64,000 nt of DNA from Paenibacillus tyrphae. GTDB taxonomy: Bacteria; Bacillota; Bacilli; Paenibacillales; NBRC-103111. The DNA is taken from positions 488,774 through 552,773 of the forward strand of contig NZ_JAMZAW010000002.1 of assembly GCF_024158745.1 (NCBI RefSeq). Direction: 5' to 3'. Both the position numbers and the translations under genes were made by a program. The stretch's first letter is position 1; the number at the start of each line of letters is the position of its first letter. The notes beneath the pieces were generated by a model. That model was not told the DNA's origin. It was given only the letters and a program-made list of their open reading frames with translations, and made no database searches. Positions 52,022-62,049 of this stretch are shown one piece after another.

Positions 52022-53707
52022 TTAGATTTTCATGACTCCGCCGGTGCTGGCCGAGGTTACGAGCTTGGAATAGCGGGCCAGATAGCCCGTTTTCACCTTC
52101 GGCTCGAAGCCTTTCCAGTTCGCGCGGCGGCGTTCGAATTCCTCGTCGCTGACCAGCAGCTCGATTTTGCGGTTAACGAGATCGAGCTCGATGATATCGC
52201 CGTCCTCGACGAATGCGATCGGGCCGCCTTCCGCCGCTTCCGGCGAGATGTGGCCGATGCTGATCCCGCGCGATGCGCCGGAGAAACGGCCGTCCGTAAT
52301 GAGGCCGACTTTCGCGCCGAGTCCCATCCCGACGATTTGCGAGGTCGGGGCGAGCATTTCCGGCATGCCGGGACCGCCTTTCGGGCCTTCGTAACGGATG
52401 ACGACGACATGGCCTTCTTTTACTTTGCCGTTGGCGATGCCTTCCAGCGCCGCTTCCTGCGAATCGAAGCAGATAGCCGACCCTTTGTGATAGCCGCCGA
52501 CGGACTTGTCCACCGCGCCGACCTTGATGATCGAGCCGTTCGGCGCCAGGTTGCCGAACAGGACCGCCAAGCCGCCTTGCTCCGAGTGCGGATTGTCCAG
52601 CGTACGGATGACATCCGTATTCAAAATGTCGCAGCCGGCGACGTTTTCGCGCAACGTTTTGCCGGTCACGGTGATGCGGTCGCCGTACAGCGCGCCCGGC
52701 TTTTTGAACAATTCGTTCAGGACGGCACTCACGCCTCCTGCGTTGTGCACGTCCTCGATATGATAATCGGAGGCCGGAGCGATTTTGGCCAAGTGCGGGA
52801 TGCGCTTCGCCACTTCGTTGATCCGCTCGATCGGGTATTCAAAGCCCGCTTCGTGCGCCAAAGCGAGCGTATGCAGCACGGTATTGGTCGAGCCGCCCAT
52901 CGCCATATCCAGCGCGAACGCATTGTCGATCGCTTCCATCGTTACGATATCGCGCGGCTTGATATCCTTTTGAATCAGCTCCATGAGCTGCTTCGCGGAA
53001 CGCTTCACGAATTCTTTGCGGTCTTCGGAAACCGCCAAGATCGTGCCGTTGCCCGGGAGCGCCAGGCCAAGAGCTTCCGCCAGACAGTTCATCGAGTTGG
53101 CCGTGAACATGCCGGAGCAGGAGCCGCAGGTCGGACAGCCGTATTGCTCAAGCTCAAGCAGACCTTTATCGTCGATTTTGCCGGCTTGGTAGGCGCCCAC
53201 GCCCTCGAACACGGAGGATAGCGAAATCGAACGGCCGTCGCTCGTTTTACCCGCTTTCATCGGACCGCCGCTGACGAAGACCGTCGGAATGTTGACGCGC
53301 AGCGCGCCCATCATCATGCCCGGTGTAATTTTGTCGCAGTTCGGAATGCAGACCATACCGTCGAACCAGTGCGCGGACACGACCGTTTCGAGAGAATCCG
53401 CAATAATCTCGCGGCTCGGCAAGGAATAGCGCATGCCGATATGCCCCATGGCAATGCCGTCGTCTACGCCGATCGTGTTAAATTCAAACGGCACGCCGCC
53501 CGCTTCGCGAATCGCTTCTTTTACAAGCTTGCCGAATTCCTGCAGGTGGACGTGACCCGGAACGATGTCAATATACGAGTTGCAAACCGCGATAAACGGC
53601 TTGTCGAAGTCCTCCTCTTTGACGCCGGCGGCACGCAGCAAGCTGCGGTGCGGAGCGCGGTCAAAGCCCTTTTTGATCATATCGCTTCTCATTTTTCCCT
53701 TGGACAT
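52022..53707 (-). CDS. ilvD: Dihydroxy-acid dehydratase
   Basis: IlvD dehydrates dihydroxy-acids to keto acids in valine, leucine and isoleucine synthesis. The 561-residue protein contains the iron-sulfur cysteines in context: [20 protein letters not shown] and [17 protein letters not shown]. Metal-binding and active-site segments ([10 protein letters not shown]) are conserved near the C-terminus. GGAGG lies upstream of the ATG at somewhat long spacing. It stands alone, away from other ilv genes. Confidence 0.96.
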   Translation of the reverse strand: MSKGKMRSDMIKKGFDRAPHRSLLRAAGVKEEDFDKPFIAVCNSYIDIVPGHVHLQEFGKLVKEAIREAGGVPFEFNTIGVDDGIAMGHIGMRYSLPSREIIADSLETVVSAHWFDGMVCIPNCDKITPGMMMGALRVNIPTVFVSGGPMKAGKTSDGRSISLSSVFEGVGAYQAGKIDDKGLLELEQYGCPTCGSCSGMFTANSMNCLAEALGLALPGNGTILAVSEDRKEFVKRSAKQLMELIQKDIKPRDIVTMEAIDNAFALDMAMGGSTNTVLHTLALAHEAGFEYPIERINEVAKRIPHLAKIAPASDYHIEDVHNAGGVSAVLNELFKKPGALYGDRITVTGKTLRENVAGCDILNTDVIRTLDNPHSEQGGLAVLFGNLAPNGSIIKVGAVDKSVGGYHKGSAICFDSQEAALEGIANGKVKEGHVVVIRYEGPKGGPGMPEMLAPTSQIVGMGLGAKVGLITDGRFSGASRGISIGHISPEAAEGGPIAFVEDGDIIELDLVNRKIELLVSDEEFERRRANWKGFEPKVKTGYLARYSKLVTSASTGGVMKI

Positions 53708-53869
53708 TCGCTTAAAGCCTCCGTTTCCATCTCTATGAAAATAGAATTCTACGATTTAACGCTTCACTCGATTGTATCACGTTTCCCCGGAATTGAAAAC
53801 GTGAACCGAATTGGAAAAAAGGCGGCTTCCCCGGCTGACGGACCGTTTTTGCGGCTTGGTCGGCAAATC

Positions 53870-53878
53870 TGTTATAAT
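53870..53878 (+). promoter_or_regulatory. Extended -10 promoter of the DUF3055 gene
   Basis: TGTTATAAT forms a perfect extended -10 (TGnTATAAT), 40 bp before the start codon. No good -35 was seen. Confidence 0.55.
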
Positions 53879-53917
53879 TCGGTTAGCTTCAGGAATTTAA
53901 GTATCGGAGGATGCGTC

Positions 53918-54211
53918 ATGACGGAGTTTGATTACTTGTACGACGGTACGGAGGAAACGAAAACCCGCTTCGTATGCGTAGTCGGCGAAACGCTGCGGCG
54001 GTTCGATCTGGCGATTACGAGCACGAATCGTTTTTATGGAAAGAAATTAGTTACCGACATGCAGACGGGACGGACGGCGGTCATCGGACCGGACGATCTG
54101 GAGGAAGAAGGATACTTGGAGCATGCGTACAAGCTCAGCGAAGAGGAAGCCAACGAGCTGCGGGCGTTTCTGAGCGAGGTTGTCGGACCGATCAGCTTCT
54201 CGGACATTTGA
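53918..54211 (+). CDS. DUF3055 / SAV0927-like protein
   Basis: A 97-residue acidic cytosolic protein matching the short Bacillota family DUF3055 (SAV0927-like): DYLYDGTEETKTRFVCVV at the start, FDLAITSTNRFYGK in the middle, then GPDDLEEEGYLEHAY. The function is unknown. GGAGG lies seven bases before the ATG; the frame is open far upstream but without a start site. It is monocistronic. Confidence 0.75.
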   Translation: MTEFDYLYDGTEETKTRFVCVVGETLRRFDLAITSTNRFYGKKLVTDMQTGRTAVIGPDDLEEEGYLEHAYKLSEEEANELRAFLSEVVGPISFSDI

Positions 54212-54234
54212 TACACCCGGAACCTGCAGATAAA

Positions 54235-54278
54235 AAAAGCCGCCGGACACCGCTAAATACGGCATCCGGGCGGCTTTT
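54235..54278. terminator. Bidirectional terminator, DUF3055/cupin
   Basis: AAAAGCCGCCGGA and TCCGGGCGGCTTTT arms between convergent genes. Confidence 0.8.
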
Positions 54279-54283
54279 CCCCG

Positions 54284-54601
54284 TTATCTCTTGACCAGAT
54301 CCTCGCGCACCGGCGTGAACGAGTCGAGCAGCGCGCTCGCCTCCAATGCCCGGCAGCCGTGCTTCGCCCCGCTCGGGATATAGATCGTCTCTCCCGCCGC
54401 GATCACTTTCGTTTCCCCGTCCACCGTGAATTCCAGCCGGCCCTTCAAGCAGTACGACAGCTGCTCGTGCGGGTGGCTGTGCACGTACCCTTCGGCCCCT
54501 TCCTCGAAATGCACTTCCATCATCATGATGCCGGCTCCCGGCTCGAATATTTTCCGTTTCACGCCGGGCTCGGCGTTTTCCCATACGTTGATGTTGCTCA
54601 T
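54284..54601 (-). CDS. Small cupin-domain protein
   Basis: A 105-residue single-domain cupin. Motif 1 is visible as GYVHSHPHEQLSYCLKG with metal-binding histidines, and motif 2 as IYIPSGAKHGCRAL. Such proteins bind a metal and may act as isomerases, dioxygenases or sensors; the role is not known here. The ATG at 54601 follows GAGGGG by seven bases; the frame continues upstream without a site. Confidence 0.75.
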   Translation of the reverse strand: MSNINVWENAEPGVKRKIFEPGAGIMMMEVHFEEGAEGYVHSHPHEQLSYCLKGRLEFTVDGETKVIAAGETIYIPSGAKHGCRALEASALLDSFTPVREDLVKR

Positions 54602-54709
54602 GCGTGGTCCCCTCTTCCCGATCCTGGTCTTTCGATTATATCTCAAGGTTGCACGAATTCGAAGGGAGTTTCCCTAGATGAAATAGGCTTTTTTTCAGAT
54701 ATGGACGCC

Positions 54710-55525
54710 TTAGCGGGGGGCAGCTCCTTTGCGGTACTGCTCCGGAGTGACGCCTGTCGCTTTGGCAAAGGCCCGGTACAGTTGGCTTGGACTCGAAAAT
54801 CCCAAGCTGTAGCTGATTTCCGTGACGCTGGCTCGCGTCCTCGCCAACTGCTCCTTCGCCTGTTCGATCCGCAAGCGCAAAATATATTGATAGGGCGTCA
54901 CGCCCACCGTCTGCGTAAAAGAGCGGATAAAGTGAAACTTGCTCTGGTAAACGAGCGAAGCAAGCCTCTCCATCGTCAGCCGCTCCGTATAATGCGCATG
55001 AATAAACTCCAGGATATTCGCCATCCCCGATGCGAGTGCCCGATCGGCTTGTCGTCCGTTCAGCCCGCCGGAGACGCGTGAATCGTTTTTCCCCACCACG
55101 CGCCGTATATAAGTCAGCACCCGTCCTTCGGTTTCTTCCACCGCCAGCGGGTCGGGACCGTCGCGAAGCAGCAGCTCGGAAGTCCAGGCTTTCATTTGTT
55201 TTTTTATGTCTTCGGGGTTAAAAAGCGGCCGCGAATCCAGCTCCGGCTCCTGTTCCCGCCATCCTTCAGCAAGCAATTGCTTCCGAACCTGCACGATATA
55301 TACGCCTCCATCCGGACCGAGCGAAAAATGATGCTCCTCCCCCGGATGCTGGATCAACGCGCGGCCTCCGCTGATCGAATACACTCTCCGCTCCTGCGTC
55401 AAGCGGCACGTGCCGGTGACCGGAATGGTAATTTGGTAAAAATCGGCGTGGGCATGGGGGATATTCTCAAACGTATTCTCGATGCGCCATAGTTCCATGT
55501 TCGGCGTCGTTAATTTAAATTGCAT
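54710..55525 (-). CDS. AraC-family transcriptional regulator
   Basis: A 271-residue regulator with an N-terminal cupin-like sensor (HAHADFYQITIPVTGTCRL) and two C-terminal helix-turn-helix motifs (MERLASLVYQSKFHFIRSF and VTEISYSLGFSSPSQLYRAF). The gene diverges from an MFS exporter, and the shared intergenic region holds a perfect inverted repeat, so it very probably controls that exporter. GGAGGG precedes the ATG. Confidence 0.9.
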   Translation of the reverse strand: MQFKLTTPNMELWRIENTFENIPHAHADFYQITIPVTGTCRLTQERRVYSISGGRALIQHPGEEHHFSLGPDGGVYIVQVRKQLLAEGWREQEPELDSRPLFNPEDIKKQMKAWTSELLLRDGPDPLAVEETEGRVLTYIRRVVGKNDSRVSGGLNGRQADRALASGMANILEFIHAHYTERLTMERLASLVYQSKFHFIRSFTQTVGVTPYQYILRLRIEQAKEQLARTRASVTEISYSLGFSSPSQLYRAFAKATGVTPEQYRKGAAPR

Positions 55526-55554
55526 GTCCGGTCTCCCTCCTTCCCGCCATTATA

Positions 55555-55587
55555 GCAAAAATTGCTCGGACGTTAAGCAATTTTTGC
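55555..55587. promoter_or_regulatory. Operator-like inverted repeat between araC and MFS genes
   Basis: GCAAAAATTGCT (55555-55566) and AGCAATTTTTGC (55576-55587) are perfect 12-bp inverted copies separated by nine bases. Each half is itself nearly palindromic (AGCAA-AAA-TTGCT). This suits a regulator of the divergent pair. Confidence 0.6.
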
Positions 55588-55642
55588 GGCGACTTCGTCC
55601 GTCTCCTCCCTTAAGATTAGAAAGAAAAAAGGATAGGTGCCT

Positions 55643-56881
55643 ATGAACGCTAAAGACACGTTAAACAAAACCGCTTCGTCCGGCATGCTCGCGCTGACCG
55701 GGGTCAGCCTGGCACATCTGCTGAACGACGCGATGCAGTCCGCCATCCCTGCGGTATTTCCGATCTTCCAGCAATCGATGCAGCTCAGCTTCGCGCAAAT
55801 CGGCTGGATCGCCTTCGCACTGAACGTCACGGCCTCCGTATTGCAGCCTTTGGTCGGCTATTACACCGACAAGCGTCCGACGCCGCTGCTGCTTCCGGCG
55901 GGCATGGTTTTCTCGCTGCTCGGCATGATCGGGTTCGCCTATTCGGCCAATTGGTGGATGCTGATTGCCTCCGCCTTGCTGCTGGGCGTCGGCTCGTCCG
56001 TGCTGCATCCCGAATCTTCGCGGGTTGCCCATCTTGCCTCCGCCAAAGGAAGAGGACTGGCCCAGTCCATCTTTCAGGTTGGGGGCAACACCGGACAGGC
56101 GCTGGCTCCCTTAATCGTCGCCTGGCTCGTGGTGCCTCAAGGACAACGAGGGCTGCTCTTGTTCTCGTTCGCCGCCGTATTGGGAATCGTGCTGCAAGGC
56201 ATCGTCTCGGGCTGGTACCGGCGGCATCTTGCCGCTCAGGCTTCCAAGAAACGGAGCGCATTACAAGCCAATACGAAGCCCTTGAAAAAAGGATATGTCT
56301 CCTTCGCCATCGGATTGCTGATTGTCTTGCTGTTCTCCAAATTTGTGTATATTGCCGGGATGACCGGCTATTATGCCTTTTATTATATGGAGCGGTACGG
56401 GTTGTCCTTGGAAAAGGCCCAGCTTTGCTTGTTCGTGCTGCAAGCGGCCGGCATGCTCGGGACGCTGTTCGGCGGCCCGCTTGCCGACCGTTTCGGGCGG
56501 AAGCGGATCATCTGGTTTTCCATTCTCGGTACGGCGCCGTTCTCGCTGCTGCTGCCTTATGCCACGCCGTTCTGGGCCGCCGTGCTTTGCTTTATGATCG
56601 GCGCCATCCTGATGTCGGGGTTTACGGTGATTATCGTGTACGCCCAGGAGCTGCTCCCCGGGAAGGTCGGGACCGTCGCCGGACTGTTTTTCGGCTTGGC
56701 CTTCGGGCTCGGCGGGCTCGGATCTGTCGTCTTGGGCGCGCTGATCGATAAGACGAGCGTCTCCTTCGTCATTCAGCTCTGCGCCTTCCTCCCGCTGCTG
56801 GGCGCCGCAGCTCTGCTCCTGCCCAAAGACGTCGGCGCGGTGAGGCAAATACCTGAAGCGGAGACGGTCGCGGGGGTCTGA
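55643..56881 (+). CDS. MFS transporter, fosmidomycin-resistance family
   Basis: A 412-residue major facilitator with twelve predicted helices. Features such as SLAHLLNDAMQSAIPAVFP in TM1 and a DRFGRK motif after the central region are typical of the Fsr (fosmidomycin resistance) subgroup of drug:H+ antiporters. The start at 55643 follows AGGATAGG; a GTG two codons earlier is also possible. It is divergently paired with an AraC regulator. The true substrate is unknown. Confidence 0.85.
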   Translation: MNAKDTLNKTASSGMLALTGVSLAHLLNDAMQSAIPAVFPIFQQSMQLSFAQIGWIAFALNVTASVLQPLVGYYTDKRPTPLLLPAGMVFSLLGMIGFAYSANWWMLIASALLLGVGSSVLHPESSRVAHLASAKGRGLAQSIFQVGGNTGQALAPLIVAWLVVPQGQRGLLLFSFAAVLGIVLQGIVSGWYRRHLAAQASKKRSALQANTKPLKKGYVSFAIGLLIVLLFSKFVYIAGMTGYYAFYYMERYGLSLEKAQLCLFVLQAAGMLGTLFGGPLADRFGRKRIIWFSILGTAPFSLLLPYATPFWAAVLCFMIGAILMSGFTVIIVYAQELLPGKVGTVAGLFFGLAFGLGGLGSVVLGALIDKTSVSFVIQLCAFLPLLGAAALLLPKDVGAVRQIPEAETVAGV

Positions 56882-56927
56882 CTGCCGAATCCTGATAATC
56901 CTGCGCTCCATCCAAGATAAAACAGAA

Positions 56928-56965
56928 CAGACCTCCGGGCCGCATCGGCAGCCTTCGGAGGTCTG
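56928..56965. terminator. Bidirectional terminator, MFS/thioesterase
   Basis: CAGACCTCCG and CGGAGGTCTG, perfect 10-bp arms, between convergent genes. Confidence 0.8.
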
Positions 56966-56983
56966 ATTCATTCCCAACTTCGA

Positions 56984-57496
56984 TTATTCCCAAGGAAAAT
57001 CCGTAATCAAGTAGTCGGCGAACGCCTTGCTCTGCTCCCGGCGGATTCTGCGCATTTCCGCCCGGTGCTTCGCCGTTTCGTGCAGCCGCTTCTCTTCTTC
57101 CGTCTCCGGGATGACTTGCGGCACCGGAACGGGCCGCTGGTCGTCATTTAACGCGACGAAGGTCAGGAAGGCCGTTGCCGCAATTTTCCGCTCGCCGCTA
57201 ATCAGGTCCTCGGTGATGACTTTTACAAATACTTCCATCGAACTTTTGCCGGTCCACGTGACGAACGATTCGAGACAGACCGAGTCCGTAGGCCGCACAG
57301 GCGACAAAAAGTCGACGGAATCGGTGGATGCGGTAACGACGTTTTCCCGGCAATGCTTGGAAGCCGAAATCGAAGCGATATCGTCGATATAAGCCATCAA
57401 CTTGCCGCCGAACAACGTATTGTGATTGTTGACATCAGTCGGGAACACCCGGGAAGTTTTGTAGCATCGCGATTGTTTGGCATATTGTTGTTCCAT
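56984..57496 (-). CDS. Acyl-CoA thioesterase, YkhA-like hotdog
   Basis: A 170-residue hotdog-fold thioesterase of the cytosolic acyl-CoA hydrolase group. The signature NNHNTLFGGKLMAYIDD carries the conserved Asn, Gly and Asp around the active site, and VTASTDSVDFLSPV follows. The tail is helical and charged. The ATG at 57496 is taken because AGGGG lies ten bases upstream and the length then matches YkhA. An earlier in-frame ATG at 57517 overlaps the stop codon of the exonuclease gene (TAATG), so coupling is possible. Confidence 0.85.
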   Translation of the reverse strand: MEQQYAKQSRCYKTSRVFPTDVNNHNTLFGGKLMAYIDDIASISASKHCRENVVTASTDSVDFLSPVRPTDSVCLESFVTWTGKSSMEVFVKVITEDLISGERKIAATAFLTFVALNDDQRPVPVPQVIPETEEEKRLHETAKHRAEMRRIRREQSKAFADYLITDFPWE

Positions 57497-57516
57497 AAGA
57501 TAGGCGCCCCTTTTCA

Positions 57517-58398
57517 TTATCCGATCAATTTCATTAATCCCCTGAATTCGAGCTCTTCAAACTTGCTCAGGACCGATTGCCGGTCCATTTCCCAGAAACA
57601 GCTTTCCAGCGCGCAGGCGACGGGAGCTTCGCAGCATATTGTCGCGAGGCTTCGCGAGAGATGCAGCATGTCGAGCTGCGTCTCGATCTTGGAGCGGACG
57701 CCCTTCGGCAGCAGCGCAAGATTTTCCAAAATCCCTTCGATGGATTCGTACTCTACCAGCAGCTTGAGCGCCGTCTTTTCTCCGATGCCTTTTACGCCCG
57801 GGTAATTATCCGCCGTGTCGCCCATGAGCCCTTTGAGATCGATAAATTGCTTCGGTGTCAGCTGCATTTCCTCAAACAGCGATTCCGGGCTGTAGACGGC
57901 GTAATTGCCTTGGCCCTTCTTCATAATCACGACCCGTACCCGCTCGGCCACGAGCTGCAGCATATCGTGATCCCCTGTCAGTATGTATACTTCCGCGTCC
58001 TGACTATAGTGCTTTGCCAGCGTGCCGATGCAGTCGTCGGCCTCGTACCCGGAGATGCCAACGTTGATGACGCCGAAGCTGGACGTCACTTCTTTGACAA
58101 GGTCGAACTGGGGAATAAGCTCTTCCGGGCAATCGACCCGGTTCGCCTTGTATTCCGTGAATTGCTCGCTGCGGAACGTTTTGCTCCCCATGTCCCAGCA
58201 GCATACGATGTGCGTCGGCTCAAACCGCTGAACCGCGTCCCAAAAATATTTCACGAATCCGAATACGGCGTTCGTCGGCGTCCCCGCGCTCGTCCTCATA
58301 ATATATCCGCTGTAGGAAGTGGCGTAAAAAGCGCGGAACAGCAGTGCCATCCCGTCGACGAGCAACACCCGCGGAAGCGTCGCATTGTTATCATGCAT
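57517..58398 (-). CDS. 5'-3' exonuclease, YpcP-like
   Basis: A 293-residue enzyme of the 5'-nuclease family, like the exonuclease domain of DNA polymerase I but as a stand-alone protein. It shows LLVDGMALLFRAF, VCCWDMGSKTFR, the acidic EADDCIGTLA and LTGDHDMLQL motifs, and the helix-hairpin-helix GLMGDTADNYPGVKGIGEKTA. The closest relative I recall is B. subtilis YpcP. The ATG at 58398 follows AAGGA; a TTG nine codons earlier also has a usable GGGAG site. Role: probably removal of RNA primers or DNA repair. Confidence 0.88.
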   Translation of the reverse strand: MHDNNATLPRVLLVDGMALLFRAFYATSYSGYIMRTSAGTPTNAVFGFVKYFWDAVQRFEPTHIVCCWDMGSKTFRSEQFTEYKANRVDCPEELIPQFDLVKEVTSSFGVINVGISGYEADDCIGTLAKHYSQDAEVYILTGDHDMLQLVAERVRVVIMKKGQGNYAVYSPESLFEEMQLTPKQFIDLKGLMGDTADNYPGVKGIGEKTALKLLVEYESIEGILENLALLPKGVRSKIETQLDMLHLSRSLATICCEAPVACALESCFWEMDRQSVLSKFEELEFRGLMKLIG

Positions 58399-58752
58399 AT
58401 CGTTTGTATCCTTCAACTGCTCCAAGCTTCATCTCTCCCATGAACCGTTATTCCTTCATCATTATAACACAGGTTCGCAGTCCGGAGACGCAACGTTTGC
58501 AAAAGCAAAATTCCCCAGCCAGCCTCTTGCCAATCCAAAAAAAGAATCCCGATCGATTCGCGGGCCTTAAAAAGACCCCGCTCGATCAGGATTAATCAGT
58601 TGATATTCGTCCCGCTACACCAATGAGATTCCATCCGGGTACCGGACGTTTTTTCGGCGATTTGCCCGTTCGGGACTTTCACCCTAGAGATGACGCCCAT
58701 GCTGGCGTACCACAAAAAGGGAGGTGCCTTTGCCGTTTCATTAGCCCAATTG
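58399..58752. other. Intergenic region between the exonuclease gene and the NRPS end
   Basis: About 350 bp. I see only the exonuclease ribosome binding site near the left side and an imperfect hairpin followed by CCCTTTTT on the minus strand at about 58715-58735, which may end the NRPS transcript. Short frames here carry no recognisable product. Confidence 0.35.
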
Positions 58753-61700
58753 CTACAGCTGTTCCGTCCGTTCGACGATTTCCTTCACGATGCCTTGAAT
58801 GACTTTTGCATTATCCTCTACAAAACCAGGGAAAAGCAGATCCAAATGCCCGCCCTTCAGCTCATATTCCGTATACCGGGTTTGGGTCGCATCCTTCCAA
58901 AGAAAGCGGTTATATTTTGCTTCTTCCCCAATATCCGAATTTTCTTCAAGCAAGCTATGGATGTTTGCTTGAACCGTCCCTGAGTTGACAAGATCGCTTA
59001 AATAGTGGTGGAAAGCATAAATTTTCTTCCTGACTTTCTCCTTGGTCACGGGGGCGTTTAGGACTTGGTTGTACGGCTCAGGCACATACGCAAATAAGTA
59101 GTCGATTTCATAATCGAGCCTCTCAGGCAAGCCAAAAGCATAATTCCGTCTTGTCGAATCCACGATCAGGACATCAGACACTTCGTAGCCCTTCTTCTCC
59201 ATCGCTTTCGCTACTTCAAAGACCAGATTGCCTCCTGCCGAATAACCGAGAAGCACATACGGTCCTTGCTCCTGAATGCGCAGAATCGATTCGATGTAGG
59301 AATCATACAAGTCTGCATGATCCTTGTAATCATCGATGAAATCAACCGTGTATACCGTGCAGTGGTTGTCCAGGTGCCTGGCCATATCTGAAAACATCAT
59401 GCCGTATCCAAGCACTGGCGGGAAGCAGAACACATTGAGAAAACCAGGGCTATTGAGCTTGATGATGTTGCTGCCGCGGTGATATTCGTACTTGGTAAAC
59501 TCAAGCTGCAGGAGTTCCGCAGCCAACGCTTCGACCGAAGGATAATCATAGACGACGCGAATGGGGATATCCACCTGAAGCTCATCATAGATTTTTTCTG
59601 TCAATTGCAGCACCTTTAAGGAATGGCCCCCGATGTCAAAGAAGTTGTCTTTCACACTTACACGCTCAAGCCCCAGCACTTCTTGGTAGATTTTAACGAG
59701 CTTCGTTTCCATTGGGGTATTCGGAGCTTCGTAATCCTCGCCTTCGATCAGCGATGCAACCGGTTCCGGCAGCGCCCGCCGGTCCACCTTGCCGTTCGGA
59801 TTTAGCGGAAGGTGCTCCAGCTGAACAAAATGAGCCGGTATCATGTATTCCGGAAGCTCCTGCAGCAGCTCGCTCCGTATACGGCTCGCCGGGATGGCTT
59901 CCTCCGCCGAGTAGTAGGCGCACAAATATTTCCCGCCACCTTCCTCTTCGCGGGCGACCACCACCGCTTCCTGTACGCTCCCGATCTTAAGCAGCTCGAC
60001 TTCGATTTCCGAAAGCTCAATGCGGAAACCGCGGATTTTCACCTGCTCGTCGATTCTTCCCTTATACTCCAACGCGCCATCAGGACGCCATCTGGCCAAG
60101 TCTCCTGTACGATAGCAGCGGCCTCCGCCGGCAAACGGATTCGGGATAAACTTCCCGGCCGTCAACTCCGGCTGGTTCAAGTAGCCGCGTGCTACGCCGT
60201 CCCCGCCGACGAGCAGTTCCCCCCATGCGCCAATAGGAGCCAGCTTGTTTGCCGCGTTGACGACATAAGCGGTGGAGTGAGCAATCGGACGGCCGATCGG
60301 CACAGCTTCCGTTTGTTCCCCGACAACCCTATGCGTGGTGGAAAACGTGGTATTCTCCGTAGGTCCATATCCATTGATAAAATGCAGTGACGGATGCTCG
60401 CGAAGCACACGGTTGACATGGGGCACGGACAAAACATCCCCACCGACAATAAGCGTGTGCAGACCGCTAAACAGGCCGATGTCCTGCTGGACCAATTGAC
60501 AAAACAACGGGGACGTCAGCCACAACGTCGTGATTCCATAGGCTTGGACCGCTTCCTTCAGCTTTGCCGCACTCAAGATAACGTCCTTATCAACGAGATA
60601 AAGCGTGCCCCCATTCAACAAAGCGCCCCAAACTTCAAAAGTGGAGGCATCGAAGACGGCCGCGCCGGTTTGCAGAATCCGCGTGTTTTCATCCAGCTCG
60701 ACATAATTCGTCTGTTTCACGAGCCGCACGACGCTGCGGTGCTCGACCATAACACCCTTCGGCCTTCCCGTCGACCCCGATGTATACATGATATAGGCGA
60801 GCTGCTGCGGGTCATGTGTGGCTGCTAAGCCTGCGCTACGTGCTTCAACGTCCGCCAGCGGGGCCTTCACAGACGCCTCGTTGATATCCAAGATCTGTTC
60901 GATGACGTCTGAGAAAGCTTCCGCTCTTTCGCGGGAAGCCTTAGAGGACAGCAGCACCCGGACGCCGGAGTCTTCCAGCAAGTAACGAATACGCTCGTCC
61001 GGATAATCCGGATCAATCGGCACATAAGCGCCCCCGGCTTTCAGAATGCCGAGGATGCCGGCAATCATGTCGATGGAACGCCCAGCGATAATGCCGACAA
61101 GCTCTTCCTGCTGTATGCCCGTTTTCTCCAAAGCCGCGGCAATAGCGCTGGACCGTCCGGCAAGCTCCAGGTAAGTCAGCGATTCCCCGCCGCACACCAC
61201 GGCGGTCTGATCAGGCAGGCGCCGGACTTGTTCTTCAAATAACTGGTGGATCGTGGACTCCCGTGGATACGTAGCTGCAGCCGGGTTGAATCGCTCAAGC
61301 AGCTGCTCCTTCTCTTCCTCCGATAGAAAATCGGCTTGCAGGAGGGGCAGCTCGGATTCAAACAATACCACGGAAAAGAGCTTGTGCAAATGGGCAAGCA
61401 GCTGTCGGATGAACCCCTCCTCATACTTGCTGCCCTCATACGAAACCTGCACGGAAGCCATCCCATCCTGCCAGTCAAAGTGGAACGCAAGCTCGGCAAC
61501 CACTTTCTCGGCATGGTCCTGGGTGTGAAGCTGATTGAGCGTTACCCACGTGGCGATCAGGGGAATCCCGCTGGCAAGCAGCGGGATTTGCACCTGTCCG
61601 GTGTAATTCCAGTAAGGCAGGTTTTGATGCTCAATGGCTTCGGAGACCGAGCTTCTCAGGCTGTTCAGCAAGCTGCGGAAGTTCGTATCCGGGACGATCC

Positions 61701-62034
61701 GGGTTTTGATCAGCAATAGCGGGTTTACTGGAGCGGCGCTGTCGCCTGGAGCCGGGACTGGAGGCGAACCGACAATCAGTTGCTCTTCATTCGTGTAAGC
61801 ATAGAGCAGCGCCTGGACACCCGCCATCAAGACCATAAATACGGGAAGCGGCGCTCCCCCGCCAGTAATCGCGGCGATCCGGCCGGAAATCTCCGGCGCA
61901 AATATGTTCGATACATGCTGGATCCCTTCAGGAGCATCGTTTCGGGCGCTTTTATAAGGAAAAGCCGCTACCCGGTCCTCGCTATCGAACCTGTCCTGCC
62001 AATACGTCCTTTCGTTCTCAAACATGATTTGCAT
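58753..62034 (-). CDS. NRPS terminal module: partial C - A (Val-type) - PCP - TE
   Basis: A 1093-residue non-ribosomal peptide synthetase subunit. Residues about 1-245 resemble only the second half of a condensation domain and lack HHxxxDG. An adenylation domain follows (about 265-770; YTSGSTGRPKG near 420). Reading the ten specificity positions by alignment to the GrsA Phe domain gives D-A-F-W-I-G-G-T-F-K, the established valine code. A carrier domain has Ser805 in GGHSL, and a thioesterase has Ser932 in GYSAGG, so the product is released here. A GGAGGTGG site precedes the ATG, so the short C region is a genuine N-terminus. It lies 15 bp after the upstream NRPS gene. Confidence 0.9.
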   Translation of the reverse strand: MQIMFENERTYWQDRFDSEDRVAAFPYKSARNDAPEGIQHVSNIFAPEISGRIAAITGGGAPLPVFMVLMAGVQALLYAYTNEEQLIVGSPPVPAPGDSAAPVNPLLLIKTRIVPDTNFRSLLNSLRSSVSEAIEHQNLPYWNYTGQVQIPLLASGIPLIATWVTLNQLHTQDHAEKVVAELAFHFDWQDGMASVQVSYEGSKYEEGFIRQLLAHLHKLFSVVLFESELPLLQADFLSEEEKEQLLERFNPAAATYPRESTIHQLFEEQVRRLPDQTAVVCGGESLTYLELAGRSSAIAAALEKTGIQQEELVGIIAGRSIDMIAGILGILKAGGAYVPIDPDYPDERIRYLLEDSGVRVLLSSKASRERAEAFSDVIEQILDINEASVKAPLADVEARSAGLAATHDPQQLAYIMYTSGSTGRPKGVMVEHRSVVRLVKQTNYVELDENTRILQTGAAVFDASTFEVWGALLNGGTLYLVDKDVILSAAKLKEAVQAYGITTLWLTSPLFCQLVQQDIGLFSGLHTLIVGGDVLSVPHVNRVLREHPSLHFINGYGPTENTTFSTTHRVVGEQTEAVPIGRPIAHSTAYVVNAANKLAPIGAWGELLVGGDGVARGYLNQPELTAGKFIPNPFAGGGRCYRTGDLARWRPDGALEYKGRIDEQVKIRGFRIELSEIEVELLKIGSVQEAVVVAREEEGGGKYLCAYYSAEEAIPASRIRSELLQELPEYMIPAHFVQLEHLPLNPNGKVDRRALPEPVASLIEGEDYEAPNTPMETKLVKIYQEVLGLERVSVKDNFFDIGGHSLKVLQLTEKIYDELQVDIPIRVVYDYPSVEALAAELLQLEFTKYEYHRGSNIIKLNSPGFLNVFCFPPVLGYGMMFSDMARHLDNHCTVYTVDFIDDYKDHADLYDSYIESILRIQEQGPYVLLGYSAGGNLVFEVAKAMEKKGYEVSDVLIVDSTRRNYAFGLPERLDYEIDYLFAYVPEPYNQVLNAPVTKEKVRKKIYAFHHYLSDLVNSGTVQANIHSLLEENSDIGEEAKYNRFLWKDATQTRYTEYELKGGHLDLLFPGFVEDNAKVIQGIVKEIVERTEQL

Positions 62035-62049
62035 GGGGCCACCTCCGAA

